A DNA stretch of 64,000 bases from Pleurodeles waltl (GCF_031143425.1 NC_090450.1:224839442-224903441), one strand, 5' to 3'. Positions 23,231 to 35,383 are shown, counted from the stretch's first letter. Numbers and translations: made by a program. The notes: a model not told the origin generated them from the sequence alone.

Positions 23231-24080
23231 CATAGGGCTACCATGGTGTCAATACAAATGACACCATTATGGTGCAAAGAGGTGGTAGCTTCTATTAAGA
23301 ATAGGACACAGCCTCAAATATGGATAACACAACACATATTTGGCATGGTTGAACTGTCAGTTCGGATTTATTTTGATAGTCACCAGGTCCCTGAGCCACA
23401 ACCCATGATAGTAATGTCCATCAACACAAACCAATGCAACCAATCCACAAAACAGGAATACGCACAATACTAGAAGCAAGTCTGAGTCACCAATCCACCT
23501 AAAACTAACATCTGCCATGGAACATACAAAACCACAAATATGCTTTACCAACACATGTACTCTCATTCCTTTGCAGCCGACCAATGTTACGGCATTCAGC
23601 CATGGGTGACGTGAAATCAACCCAGCCATAGTCCACTGCCTCCTCTTAGTACGATTTGTCAAGGGTATGACATGCATTACCATGTAGTGGACATAGCCCA
23701 TCATATCTGTGTTGTTGTTAAACATACATTTGGAAATCAGACATTACAATGTCATAGACCCACAAATATGTGCTAGATCACATACGTACATTCCCAGGAC
23801 ACATGAGGTAACATGTATGTGTACAAAGTCTAGCAACACATGCACATATGCAAATGGTATCAGTCATCACATGCATCACACACACACATACAAACATAAT
23901 GGTAACACATACCAATGTTACAGTCAAAATATGAACGCACATGCACACACAGATAGCCATACCATACTGACTACATACATGCATAGTTCCTGTGACATGG
24001 TATGTGAATTTGGGTGCGCTGTCAGTCTTTTCAACAAAATCCACGCATTCCTGTTATCTGTCAAACGGCAATACTCCATA
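23231..24080. other. Non-coding, CA-rich stretch
   Basis: No gene recognised. Short CACA/ACAT-rich runs at about 23860-23960. A TTTATT near 23368 could be a reverse-strand polyadenylation signal but has no attached gene. Confidence 0.4.
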
Positions 24081-24087
24081 CTCCGCT

Positions 24088-24300
24088 ATGCCAAAAAAGA
24101 CACCTGTCCCCAGCGCGTCGATCGCAACTCCACAGGCCATGTCAGCCTTCATGGAAAGAAATACTACACAGTATGCATCAAATTTTTTTATGCAAAAGCA
24201 AGTGTTTCATACTTTGCTAATCAAAAAAATGACTCCTGCCCCCTGCGCGTCAATTGCAGGTCTTGAGGCCTTGTCAGCCTCAATGGGAAAAAATTGACCG
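24088..24300. repeat. Diverged tandem duplication, about 133-bp period
   Basis: The blocks at 24091-24165 and 24224-24296 align: AAAAAAGACACCTGTCCCC / AAAAAATGACTCCTGCCCCC, then GCGCGTC, then GCCATGTCAGCCTTCATGG / GCCTTGTCAGCCTCAATGG. Two copies of a non-coding unit, moderately diverged. Confidence 0.75.
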
Positions 24301-24675
24301 TCATGCGTCCAAAAAAAAGCATTTAGAAAATGTGACACGCAGGCCCAGTAAGTGATGAAACAGGACCTCCCGGCTGCATACATGGTACAGTGATTTCACT
24401 TTCACTTCACAGACTGTTTGTCTGTGACTGTGTGAGGGTGTGTGGAGCTGGTGGTGGTGGAGGATCAGTATTGTTGGAAAGTTTTGTGCTGTGTCCTATT
24501 GCTGTTGTGTGCTTTTTGTCTTTTTCCTCAGTGTTTTGTAGTGTTTTTGTCCTGTATTTGTCATTGTTCTGGGGGGAGTTTGTCTAGGGGTAGCATAGTT
24601 TGTTGGGATATTTTGTGGTAGGTGGGGTAGTTAAATATTTTTGGGGGGGCTCTTGCATTTGCAGTTTGCTCATAA

Positions 24676-24954
24676 TGCATAATGTCTGGGAAAGGGAGAG
24701 CAACGAAGATGATAGCAGATTAACTGGGAGGGTTCATTTGGCTGGTGCAGCATTGCCTTCTCATGATGCTAGTTTTGGGTGGGCGCGTAATGCAGGGCTA
24801 CCCCACAGAAGCACGGAAGCTGCAGTGGGGCAAGGTGCTCCACCACCTTTACCGAGTATTCGGACCACCAGTTAAAACACAGTTGGGCCGACCTCATAGC
24901 ACGGAAACAAGATTTACTGAATCACCTAGGGATTTAGACTGGTGGACCAGTTAG
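24676..24954 (+). pseudogene. Myb/SANT-like pseudogene (older Harbinger), exon 1
   Basis: A decayed Myb-like domain. After an MSGKGRATK start a stop follows at once. Homology resumes in other frames with PTEARKLQWGKVLHHLYRVF, then SWADLIARKQDLLNHLGI, which is the Trp-containing recognition-helix region. A GTAAGT donor lies just after (about 24953-24958). Exons 2 and 3 are downstream. It would have been the DNA-binding partner of the neighbouring transposase family (inference). Confidence 0.6.
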
Positions 24955-25189
24955 TAAGTACCCCATTTGAATGGCAACATCCTTATTTGCATGTGCATGA
25001 AAGGCAGACATAAGGTTGAGTGCAGCATGTTTTGTCAAGGGTCAGGACAGGTTGCCTAGTGTCTGATTTAAGAGCCCCGTGTGCCTCCTTAGTGCTGCCA
25101 TAGTGAAATTCATGACTGACGCTAAGGCAGCGCTGAATAGTATTTTCCCTGTGGCCTATTAACAAAGTAGGGTGATGCATGCATAGCTC

Positions 25190-25592
25190 TACTTTCTTAA
25201 GCCTTGCACAACATGATGGCTACACCAGGCATAATGTATGTGAGGGGGGCCTACACTTGTAAGGGCAAAATAAATAGGGCAGGGAATTCTTTTATATATC
25301 ATTGCACCATTTTTCCTGTACTTTGCGTAGAGCAGGTGTTAAAAGGGGACACACCATTAAATATGATGGGCCCGTCTGTACTTTGCAAGAGTGGTGCAAA
25401 ATGTTTTATGCTACTCCTGCTGAGTACATCATTTGTGTCTAAATAAAAATACACAATTGCCCTGTACCCTGTGACATGGTGCGCCACATATTTTATCCGG
25501 CGCACACATGGTGGGGATAAGGGGGAGCTAAGGGGCACAAGGACAGTTGTGATGCACTGGGTGCAGCACCACTTTCCTTAAATCTGAGCCTT
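25190..25592. mobile_element. MITE copy (M5), relative of M1
   Basis: Shares with M1 the phrases ACCAGGCATAATGTATG, CATTGCACCATTTTTCC, AGCAGGTGTTAAAA and the end GTGCAGCACCACTTTCC ... AAATCTGAGCC. It lies inside an intron of the plus-strand Myb pseudogene. Non-coding. Confidence 0.55.
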
Positions 25593-26164
25593 TGTGTCTT
25601 TGGCCACCGGCATTTAAGGGAGCATAGCTATGCACTAGGTCCAGACTACTTGCACATTCCTCTTTGTGTATATTTTGCCTCACAAACAGCTCATGATCTT
25701 TCTATTATCTGACACACATGTGCTGAATTTGTACCACAGGCCTTCCCTGTTTTACAGGCAGTATGGGACAGGCCTGCATCTGAGCCAGCGTTAGCACCTT
25801 ACTCAGAACCCTGCACCAATACAGTCATACTTGGACCACAGTGCAACTGTGTCTGTGTTTAGAGGTGTGTACATGCCAAGTTGGTATCCCTTCCTGGATA
25901 TAAGTGGTCTACTATGGCATCAATGGCTGCCCACACAGTATTGTAAAGACATCTGTAATGTTATTCACTTACTGTGCAGGAAGGAACAAGTAACTGAACA
26001 TAAGGAAACTGCCATGGCATTTTAGCTCTTGTGTGTCTGCCTTGAAATGGTGCACACATATTATAAACAAGAAACATGAAACAAGGATCTATCAATGCAT
26101 TCCTCAACACTTTGCTATGTTCACTGGGCAGTTGTTAGTCTTCTGGCACTGATAATGAGTAAGA

Positions 26165-26400
26165 TGTCTTCCACATCTGGGGCAGGGTCAAAAGCAATGG
26201 GTGTTACAATGGGACGGCCACTGCCACACCCATTGTGTCCCCCTCTGATGTAGAATACTGTGTCATGCTGCCCCTTATGGACATGGAGGTGTAACGTAAC
26301 AAAACCCCTGCATTACAAATCCATGTACATATGGTACAGTGAAATGCACCTTAGGAGCGTCAGGGAAAGTGATGCTTTGGTGGTGCCAGGGGGTCCATTA
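26165..26400. mobile_element. Partial relative of M2
   Basis: Matches the second half of M2: CATCTGGGGCAGGGTCAAAAGCAATGG is the counterpart of the M2 segment near 21187-21213, followed by the TGATGTAGAA phrase, a GGAGGTGTAACG arm, and GGAGCGTCAGGGAAAGTGATGC. The first half with the four upper hairpins is absent. Confidence 0.6.
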
Positions 26401-26559
26401 TCTGGCTCTTTGTCTCCCAGATGGATTATTAATGTTTGACAGTTGTTCTGACCTACCACTAAGTAGACTTGCTTACTCAACGAGTTGAATGTGAAACTGT
26501 GTCCATGCACAGAAATCTTCATAAATCATTAAGCTCTGTTTTCCTGACATGCATTGCAG

Positions 26560-26619
26560 GTGATCCTCCACCTTACACCAGTAGAGAAGTGTCCTTATTT
26601 GAAGACCCCGAGGCAGCCA
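26560..26619 (+). pseudogene. Myb-like pseudogene, exon 2
   Basis: A 60-nt open exon between a GCATTGCAG acceptor and a GTAAGTG donor. It reads an acidic/Pro-rich linker (DPPPYTSREVSLFEDPEAA). Linker exons of this size and composition are usual in Harbinger Myb-like genes. Exon 3 follows at 28099. Confidence 0.6.
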
Positions 26620-27344
26620 GTAAGTGTCACCTTGTGCGTCATGTGTGTCATTCCAGAGTTTAGTGTGAGAGGGTCTGATGTGTGCAATGCAAGGCTGAAA
26701 TGTATTGTGTGACCAATGAGATGGCGTCTTCTGGTTTAGGATATAGATATCATGTCTGATGCTATGTTGAGGATGGAGAATTAGTTGATTGTTGCACAAG
26801 TGCCAACATATGTTGTAGTGGAATTGTGGATGTTAGGAAAAGGAATCATGCCCACATGTACATTGATGTCAATCATGATATGTGTCTGAGCTGCTGTTCA
26901 TCTGGTTAGCATGCCTGTTGCCAACATATTTGTCACAGCACTTTTTACAGCACTGTGTGCCACACATAGCTTTCAGTTACACAGGAAATAGAACAGATGA
27001 TGTACATGTGTTGAGGTCTCTAGGGGGCTTATATAGGAGACACTTGCATCACCAGTACCTCACTACTCTTCAGATTTTAAGTGAGGCAGCGGTGGTGCAA
27101 GGAGCCTAATTGTGCTAGCCAACAGTCAGTTGAGTACACAATGAGAATACAACTCTGCTCCAGGTGGTTGTGGGACATGTCTACGGGTTGTAGCAAGCTA
27201 AATGTGTGCAGAATTACCAACATGGTCGACCCATCATGATATATGTGAGTGATCTTGGTCACATCATGGGTGTTAGAATGTGAATGCTGAGTATGTACCT
27301 GGTACTTAGGAAATGTCTGACATGCACGTGCATATGTAGTTCAA

Positions 27345-27790
27345 TACAAAGGAATACTGTAGCTGCACCCAGTGCAGTACCAATCTTACTGTGCCCCTTA
27401 TTGCACCCTTAGAGCCACCAAGTATGTGCTGCATTACACAATTCACACACCATAGCACAGGGTAGTGGGCAATAGGTACAACATCTGTAGACAACATAGA
27501 TGTACGTTTCAGACTTTGGCCAAACTATATGGGCACTAAGCCTGAACTGTACATGTGGGACCAATCTGAGCAATGGTGTGCCCCTTTGTAATGTGTGCTC
27601 TGAGCAGGTGTTAACCCAAGGACACATGGATGATGCTTTGCCAAACCTTAGAATTGCCGGTGGGAAGTTTCTTGTCCCCCTATCATATGGCCCCCACCTT
27701 GCATGAGTTGTCATGATACCAGCCGGGGCTTGATGTAGCACCAGGGGTGTTAAAGTGGTGGACTGCCTGCATTGCGCCGCTTATTGACAA
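27345..27790. mobile_element. MITE copy (M7), approximate
   Basis: Starts with GCTGCACCCAGTGCAGTACC and continues with TGTGCCCCTTATTGCACCC, ACCATAGCACAGGGTAGTGG and GCAATAGGTACAACATCTG. These match the M4 start region (22790-22905) in order. Non-coding; end uncertain. Confidence 0.45.
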
Positions 27791-28098
27791 CGGCACAGGG
27801 ATTCTGGACTTGTTGGGCCCCTTGATCCTCACTACTATAATGATGCAAATGTTGCATAAGGACATAGTAGTCCACTTACTTCTGGGCCCTGATGGTCAAC
27901 AATGGATAGCCGTTACCCCTGTGACATGTACATGATACTGTAGATGGCTGGTAGGAAGTTAGTATAGATTTGAAGTTTGCCAGTGTTGTGGAATGTGTGG
28001 TGGACAGCATGTGTCATCTGAGGATGCTGTGTACATTGCATGTCTGTTATACCTCCACCCAATGCTGTATTCAATGCCATGTCCTCCTCATGTTGCAG

Positions 28099-28512
28099 TT
28101 GCCAATATGACCCCAGCCGGGAAACATGCATTTGAGAAGAGGGCTGACAGGTACAGACACATCATGGAGGTACAGGCCAAGTATCAAAGGATGGAAAAGA
28201 AATATAGGAGGGAAAAATCCACTGGGGCATGACTTGCATTTTCCCATGGGGGACCTCTGCTACAGCCCACATCTGTGCAGGCCACATCAGGGAAACAATC
28301 TGGGGTCAGGAGGGCCTCTACTGGTCCTACCCCCTCCACATCTACTGTGCCTATCCACAGCCAAGCACCCCAACAACCACCTGCTCCAGCCACAACCTCA
28401 ACCTTTGAGGCCGACATGAGATGCAACATTGCAGCCATGATGGCAAGATTGGATAAATTAGAAAAAGACAATGCCAGGAACTGCAAATTGCTTAAGTACT
28501 GAAAGAAGAAAC
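28099..28512 (+). pseudogene. Myb-like pseudogene, exon 3 (C-terminal helix)
   Basis: Follows a TGTTGCAG acceptor at 28098. It encodes MTPAGKHAFEKRADRYRHIM and a basic coiled-coil-like helix. A TGA occurs at about 28230, and in another frame a Pro/Thr-rich segment leads to a second helix (IAAMMARLDKLEKDNARN) ending at about 28502. The frame change shows decay. Helix-linker-helix ends are typical of Harbinger-associated Myb-like proteins. Confidence 0.7.
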
Positions 28513-29310
28513 CGAAGAAGATGTGAACTATTTGTGCCACAGCCTCCCAGTTCCTTCCCTTCTCCCTTTTACTAATGTTAACTTTTTTAGTGGGTTTTAG
28601 TTTGGTAGGGTTAGGTTAGTTAAATAGTGTAGGTTAGTTGTAGGTTAGTGTAAGTATAGTTGGGGTAGTTTTTAATACATGTTAGACTTGGCATCCTTGG
28701 TGTTGTCACCCCTAACTTTTTGCCTCTACTTTCCAAGTTGTTTCTGTGTGCTGGACTCTGTATTTGTTGTTTTGTTTGCTCTGGACACTTTACCACTGCT
28801 GACCAGTGCTAAAGTGTAAGTGTTCCCTGTATAAATTATATGTGTACATTGGTTTAGCCATGTTTGGCATTTTTGATTTGATTTACTAGTAAGTCCCTAG
28901 TAAAGTGCACTAGAAGTGCCCAGGGCCTGTAAATCAAATGCTAGTGGGCCTGCTGCACGGGTTGTGCCACCCACATTAGTAAACAATAAAAAATATATAT
29001 TTTGGGGAGTTGGGTGGGAGTTATGTTGGGGTTTCTATGTTGATTAAAAAAAAAAAATAACTTACAAAAAATATATATTTGTTTAGGATATAGGTCAAGT
29101 TAGTACATGTGTAACCTTAGTTTCTGTTGTCCTACTCGTAACTTGTCTCTTAACAATGTTTAGAGTGTGGCATTACATATGTAAGATCAGTTTAGAATAG
29201 GATAGATAGGTGTAGGTGTAAGTTAAGATAAGTTAGCTTAGGTTAGTTTAGTGTAAGGTAGTGTATATGTTAGGTTTTTACATGATGTTCTTATTGTGTT
29301 TTAATAAATC
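28513..29310 (+). other. Putative 3' UTR of the + strand Myb pseudogene
   Basis: Rich in TTAGGTTAG-type words (28590-28675 and 29190-29280), ending at an AATAAA at 29303-29308. The two TTAGG-rich halves are separated by a truncated LTR (28680-28988) and an A-rich stretch (29046-29057). This fits a single 3' UTR interrupted by an insertion (inference). Confidence 0.45.
28680..28988 (+). mobile_element. Truncated, diverged LTR related to LTR-1
   Basis: Begins TGTTAGACTTGG and then follows, in + orientation, the reverse complement of the LTR-1 LTR: TTTGCCTCTACTTTCC, CTTTACCACTGCTGACCAG, GTGCTAAAGTG, TTGATTTACTAGTAAGTCC, and GGGCCTGTAAATCAAATGC. It stops after the GTTGTGCCACCCACATTAGT segment. 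It is therefore about the first 300 bp of an older LTR of the same family in the opposite orientation to LTR-1. Confidence 0.8.
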
Positions 29311-30249
29311 CAGTTGGTATTAGACAACTATCTCTCCAAGTTGATTGAGTGCCTGGGTGTTTCTCATGTGTGCACTGGCCAAGTAGGAAGAATGCTTTAT
29401 GATATTCTTTCTGTCTTTATTTCCATGGATGACCATGCACATCCCCTATGACCAAGGAGCTGTTAGATTGGCTTCTAAAAGACTTCAGCTACTCAAAACA
29501 TTTGTCATCCATAATTCCAGCCATTCACACTGTGTAGGTATACAGAATCTTTGACCGTAAGTATGGAACTTCAACTGTCATCGCTGGGATGTGGCAGAAT
29601 TATTGGTGGAAAGTGTGACTCATATGACATTAGCCATTTTAGGGTCTGTATCCTGGCACACTGACAGCTGTCTATCACTGATGCAATTCACCTCTTCTGA
29701 AGCACATATATTAGTTGTACTAGTGCTGTCATCTGGGTAAATTACCAGACACTTGGTTCTGACCGATGCATGCCATATGTCAACTTAAATGGATATCTAT
29801 TCTATACCTGTATTTAAGGCTATGTATGTTGGTTGTAGCCAACAACACCGGCATTCACCTTTTTCATGTAAGGACCTTAGTGTGTGGCTTTGTGTCTGAC
29901 AGTGATGCACACATGTAATTAGGTTATGTTCTCATTGACATAGCTTCACACAGTGCATACATTTAGCTGAGTTGATGGATCACAGTAAACGTTGACATGT
30001 TGCATGGGCGCAAGGAGATTTATTTACAGGTGCAAGTGTATTTTCCAATGTAATACAATGTGCAGTTCACAGACCTCGTGAGAGATCGCAAGCCATTTGT
30101 TGTCCATTTAGAATCCAAGGGTGAGGGACAAGTCATGAGACATGGTTAGGAGAGGTGTGCATTAGTGGGGAGGTGTCCAAATTGGCATGAATTGAGATAA
30201 TGATAGTACATTGCAGACAAGTCAACAGTGGTAGAGTGAAGATGGGCAC
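29310..30249. other. 3' flank between tail-to-tail Myb pseudogenes
   Basis: Non-coding. A TTTATT at 30019-30024 is an AATAAA on the minus strand, downstream of the minus-strand Myb pseudogene that resumes on the other side of LTR-1. No other feature recognised. Confidence 0.4.
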
Positions 30250-32340
30250 TGTTAGAAATGGGGTCTTTGGTTGACAGTCAGGTTACCTCCTGTTCAAGCA
30301 AGGACCCTCACTCTAGTCAGGGTAAAAGAGAATCACCCTCAGCTAACCCCTGCTTACCCTCTTGGTAGCTTGGCAGAGCAGTAGGCTTAACTTCTGAGTG
30401 CTAGGTGTAAAGTATTTGTACCAACACACACAGTAACTTAATGAAAACACTACAAAATGACACAACACCAGTTTAGAAAAATAGGAAATATTTATCTAAA
30501 CAAAACAAGACCAAAACGACAAAAATCCACCATACACAAGTCAAGTTATCAATTAAAAATCAAAAAGAGTCTTTAAGTAGTTTTAAAAACACACTAGCGC
30601 TGCTAGAGTGAAAATGTACCTGGTGTGCGTCAAAAATAACCCCGCACGGGCGGGTGTGCGTCAAAAATAACTCCGCACGGCGGTACTTGAGTAAAAAATC
30701 CAGCTGCACGATGATTTGAAAATCCCGCAGCGCAGGTTGTGATCTCCCAGCCTCCGTCAGCGATGCTGCGCGTCGTTCTCCTGCTCCGTGCGTCGATTTT
30801 TTGGTCGCGTTTTCTGCGAGCGTCGTTTCTCAGCTGCGGAGCCGGCGGTGCGTTGTTTTTTCAGCCGCAGATCGGATTTGCGTCAATCTTTTCCCCGCAC
30901 GGCGCTCTGTGCGTGGATTTTCTTGTCTTTAGGCTGCCAGCTTCTCCTTTCAGGGTCCCAGGAACTGGATGGGCACCACAGGGCAGAGTAGGAGTCTCTC
31001 CAGAAACTCCAGGTGCTGGCAGAGAGAAGTCTTGGCTGTCCCTGAGACTTCAAACAACAGGAGGCAAGCTCTAGATCAAGCCCTTGGAGATTTCTTCTCA
31101 AGATGGAAGGCACACAAAGTCCAGTCTTTGCCCTCTTACTCTGGCAGAAGCAGCAACTGCAGGATAGCTCCACAAAGCACAGTCACAGGCAGGGCAGCTC
31201 TTCTTCCTCAGCTATTCAGCTCTTCTCCAGGCAGAGGTTCCTCTTGGTTCCAGAAGTGTTTCTCCAGTCTGTAGATTTGGGTGCCCTTCTTATACCCATT
31301 TTAGTCTTTGAAGTCACCTTTCTTCAAAGGGGACTCACACCAACTTGTGAAATCCTGCCTTGCCCAGGCAAGGCCTCAGACACACACCAGGGGGTTGGAG
31401 TCTGCATTGTCAGAGGCAGGCACAGTCCTTTCAGATGAGAGTGACCACTCCACCCCTCCCTCCTAGCAGAGGTGGCTAATCAGGAAATGCAGGTTACACC
31501 CCAGCTCCCTTTGTGTCACTGTCTGGTGTGAGGTGAAAAACAACCCAACTGTCAAACTGACCCAGACAGGGAATCCACAACCAAGGCAGAGTCACAGAAT
31601 GGTTTAAGCAAGAAAATGCTCACTTTCTAAAAGTGGCATTTTCAAACGCACAATCTCAAAATCAACTTTACTAAAAGATGTATTTTTAAATTGTGAGTTC
31701 AGGGACCCCAAACTCCACATGTCCATCTACTCTCTAGGGGAATCTACACTTTAATCATATTTAAAGGTAGCCCCCATATTATCCTATGAGAGAGACAGGC
31801 TTTGCAACAGTGAAAAACGAAATTGGCAGTATTTCACTGTCAGGACATATAAACCACATTACTATATGTCCTACCTTATCCATACACTGCACCCTGCCCT
31901 TGGGGCTACCTAGGGCCTACCTTAGGGGTGCCTTACATGTAAGAAAAGGGAAGGTTTAGGCTTGGCAAGTGGGTATACTTGCCAAGTCGAATTTACAGTG
32001 TAAAAATACACACACAGACACTGCAGTGGCAGGTCTGAGACATGATTACAGAGCTACTTATGTGGGTGGCACAACCAGTGCTGCAGGCCCACTAGTAGCA
32101 TTTGATTTACAGGCCCTGGCACCTCTAGTGCACCTTACTAGGGACTTACTAGTAAATCAAATATGCCAATCATGGATAAACCAATTACATACAATTTACA
32201 CGGAGAGCATATGCACTTTAGCACTGGTTAGCAGTGGTAAAGTGCTCAGAGTTGAAAAGCCAACAGCAACAGGTCAGAAAAAAATAGGAGGCAGGAGGCA
32301 AAAAGACTGGGGATGACCCTGCATAAGCAAAAGTCCAACA
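30250..32340 (-). repeat. LTR-1 3' LTR (left copy)
   Basis: Runs TGTTAG...CCAACA on the + strand. Open frames inside it also occur in the other LTR and are not genes. It includes a 31-bp tandem pair at 30622-30683 (GTGTGCGTCAAAAATAAC then CCGCACGG). Confidence 0.93.
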
Positions 32341-32516
32341 CGACCCCCTACCAGCCTAAAGCCAGGGGAGAACAATCAATACCTTGATGTACTTCCCTGA
32401 TTGGGGCGATAGAACAAGGACCCAGGCCCACAACAGCAGGGGCATGTTCCAGTTCTACGCCTTCCTGACTCCAGTTGGATCCCTCTGTCCATACTCTCAG
32501 GGCCCACTAAGCTAAC

Positions 32517-33266
32517 CTATGGGGAACCCTTCTCCACATCTACAGACACCATCTGTGCAGCGCCTAACTTTACTTTGCTCACAGATGTATTGCAATGGGC
32601 AGATAGTACCACCAGGGCCAACACAGTGGTGTTGCCCACTCCACCCCCGGGGTGTGACTCTCGCCCCCCCCCCCCCAGGGGCAACTCTGTCCACCAGGAC
32701 AGCAAGCCACGGTGGCCCCGGACAACTGTCAGGGATGAGAGCCCGACCTCAGGCCTCTCCAACCACTGTGACTGCGGAGAGTGGGGGGCGGTAGCCCCAG
32801 GTGCCTGGCACCCTTTGACCACTCTCTCTTCCACCAGGTCAGGGATGACAACCTGACCCTGGTCCTCCCCTCTGGGGCTCTGTACCCTCCCTGCAGAAGC
32901 GGCACCCCCAGAGTCAAAAACTGTCAGGGTGCTTGTAGAAGCAGTCCTGCACAATTCTTCCACCAGTGCAGGGCTGTTAACCTGCAACTGGTCCGCCAAC
33001 CTGGGGTCTGTACCTTCAGGTTGGACCAGGGCCAGGGGTGAGGCTTCCCTCCCCCTGCCCTCCCTTCTGGGGTCCTGCACCCCCCAACTAGGAGTGGCCC
33101 CCTCAGAAGACAACATGGGATGGGCACTGTTAGCAGTAGCCCCTTCCTCCAGGTCAGGGGGGACACCCTGAACCTGGCCTTCCAATCCAGGGTCTGTACC
33201 CTTAGATTGCACTGGGGCCAGGGGTGAGGCTCTTTCTCCCCTGCCCCTACTCTCAGGGTTCTGCAC
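32517..33266 (-). pseudogene. LTR-1 Gag-like C-terminal part (second frame)
   Basis: A 249-codon open stretch in a different frame from the upstream Gag-like ORF, overlapping it by 14 bases. It continues the same degenerate repeat (GTDPGLEGQVQGVPPDLEE type units), so a frame change near 33260 split one longer protein. No zinc knuckle or protease motif is visible. A Gly-rich stretch falls over a C-run near 32663-32678. Function unknown. Confidence 0.6.
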
Positions 33267-35172
33267 CCCCCCCCTCAGGGAGATTACCCCTTGAAATCAC
33301 ACCAGGGGGGGTGATTGGGCAAACCGCCCACCCCTTCAGGTCAGGGTTTACCCCCTGCACCTGATCCTCCAGTCCAGGGTCTGTACCCACAGACTGGACC
33401 ACTGCCTGGCAACCCAGGACTTCCTGGGGGGCATACCTACCCCCCACCAGGTCAGAGTTTACCCTCTGAACCTGGTCATCCAACCCAGGATCACCACCCT
33501 GCGGTTGAACCACTGCCTGGCACACCAGGACTTCCAGGGGGGCACACTTACCCCCCTCAAGGGACACACTGTCCCCAAGGGCCACACAAGAGTCTGGCTG
33601 GCGCAGGTCTCCTGACCTCTGCCCATCTGACAGAGTCTGGATTCCCCCCAACCCAGAAATGGTCTCACCAAGGTCATTCCTGGGGGGCTCTGCTCTCAGA
33701 GCTGACCCCTGACCCTCCAGGTTCTCCACTGGGGTCCGCAACCCCCTCTCAACCCTCTGTCTGGACTTCTGCACCCCCTCACTAGGAGTGGTACTGCCAG
33801 ACACCAGAACTGGTGGGACGCTGGCTACAGCCGCCCCCCCAAGTTCTCCTGACACTGTGGGATCTCCCTCAACAGATGGCCCTATGGTACAGGCTAGGCT
33901 CCCCTCCTGGTGTTCCCTCATGGAACCCTCCATGACCTGGGACCGGATCTCGGGCACCTTGGACCTCAGCCCATCCCCATTCCCTCTCCTCAGAGACTGG
34001 ACATGGGGTCCCTCACCCATCCCACTACACTGGGACCTACCTGGGACACTACAATCCTTCCCTACCTCACCTGGTTGGGAAATACCTGTACCACTCCTCT
34101 CAGGAGCCCCCCCAAATGCCTCTTCAGACTCTCTGGTACTCACCCAGAAGTCTGCCTCCATTGTAAGCTCCCTGGGGTCAGAGAACTCACACTCCACCTG
34201 GTGTTGGCGTAGCTCTGGAAAATAAGGACTAGACATATGCTCTCCAGCAATTACATCACTCAGCCCCTTACATGAATTAACCAAAGTACCCTTCACCCAA
34301 CCATCCAGTGACTCTGCTTTGGAAAAGCACCCCACATCACCCTCCTGAGACTGGTGAGACAGTACCTGACTGTCCCTGACACTCAACCCACACTCTTCTG
34401 GGATGTCTTCACACTCCATAACCAGGACTTCTACCTGGGAGGAACCCCTCTCCCTGTCACTCTCACCTAGAGTCAGTAGAGTGTCCCTCCCACCAGTAGG
34501 AATATGACTCCCCATGCCAGTTCCCCAATCCACCTCAGGGACCCTGTGCATCACTGGAGCTACCTCATACCCCTGAACCTCCTGGTGTGTGTTAACTCCC
34601 TCCTTCAAGTAGGGCACCACATCTCTGGGCATGTGCACTTCTTCAGCAGCACTAGATACAAAATTGTTGCTGGCACCATTCCAGCTGGATTCAGCCCTCA
34701 TGACCTCCAGCTCCTTCATTTTGAGCTCATAAGCCCAAATCCTCTTTTTGATCTCTAAGTCCCTCCTCCTTTCTTCCAACTCCTTCATCCTTTGCATCCT
34801 CAACTCCTTGAACCGGCGAGCCCTCTCTGCCTGTCTGTCCTGTAACTCTTCAGGAGTCAGACCCTTGGATTACACCCTGCTACCCCTCCTGGGGACCCTC
34901 CCCCCAGGCGTAACAGGTACCTCCACTACACCACTGTGTATCCTCTGCACTTCCCCACCCACATTCTCCTCCTCTGTGTGCCCTCCAGCCTTCTTGATTG
35001 TCACCCAGGCCCTCTGTGCCTTTTGCTGCTCCCCCTCCCTGGTGGAGCTCTCAGTGGGACAGTCAAGATCTTTAAGGAACTGTTTCAATTGAGCAACTGA
35101 GTACTCCTTCAGGTTCTCCATTTCAAACACAGCTCCAGCTGTTGCATCTCCAGATTGAGACATGATGGTCAC
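33253..35172 (-). pseudogene. LTR-1 Gag-like protein, one in-frame stop
   Basis: The probable start is ATG at 35163 (MSQSGDATAG). The first 100 codons include LKEYSVAQLKQFLKDLDCPT, a SAP-like helix also seen at the start of some Ty3-like Gag proteins. A TAA at 34872-34870 interrupts the frame; the same frame then stays open for more than 530 codons. It carries a charged coiled-coil (KELEERRRDLEIKKRIWAYE, about 34785-34725), a long acidic low-complexity region, and near the C-terminus degenerate repeats (DPGLEDQVQGVNPDL type). Whether the stop is a mutation or a read-through point is not known. No capsid core could be named. Confidence 0.65.
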
Positions 35173-35383
35173 AAGTGCAAAGTTCCAAAGGCAGAAAATA
35201 AGTTCCCAATAAAGTAAAAAGAATCAGTCAAGGGAACAGCAAAATCATGGAAGTAAAACAAAAAGGAGTCCTTAAGAGAAAAAGCAAAAGATCACCAAGC
35301 AAGTAGTATGTGGTCACGTAGTGGTCTGAACTCAAACAGTAGTGTACACTTAATCACTGTATGTCAAGTACAAATAGAAGTCC

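Noticed and set aside
31103..31438. 111-codon open frame in the left LTR of LTR-1, repeated identically at 36261-36596
   Set aside because: It lies wholly within the LTR and its repetition is explained by the two LTRs. No protein family resemblance.
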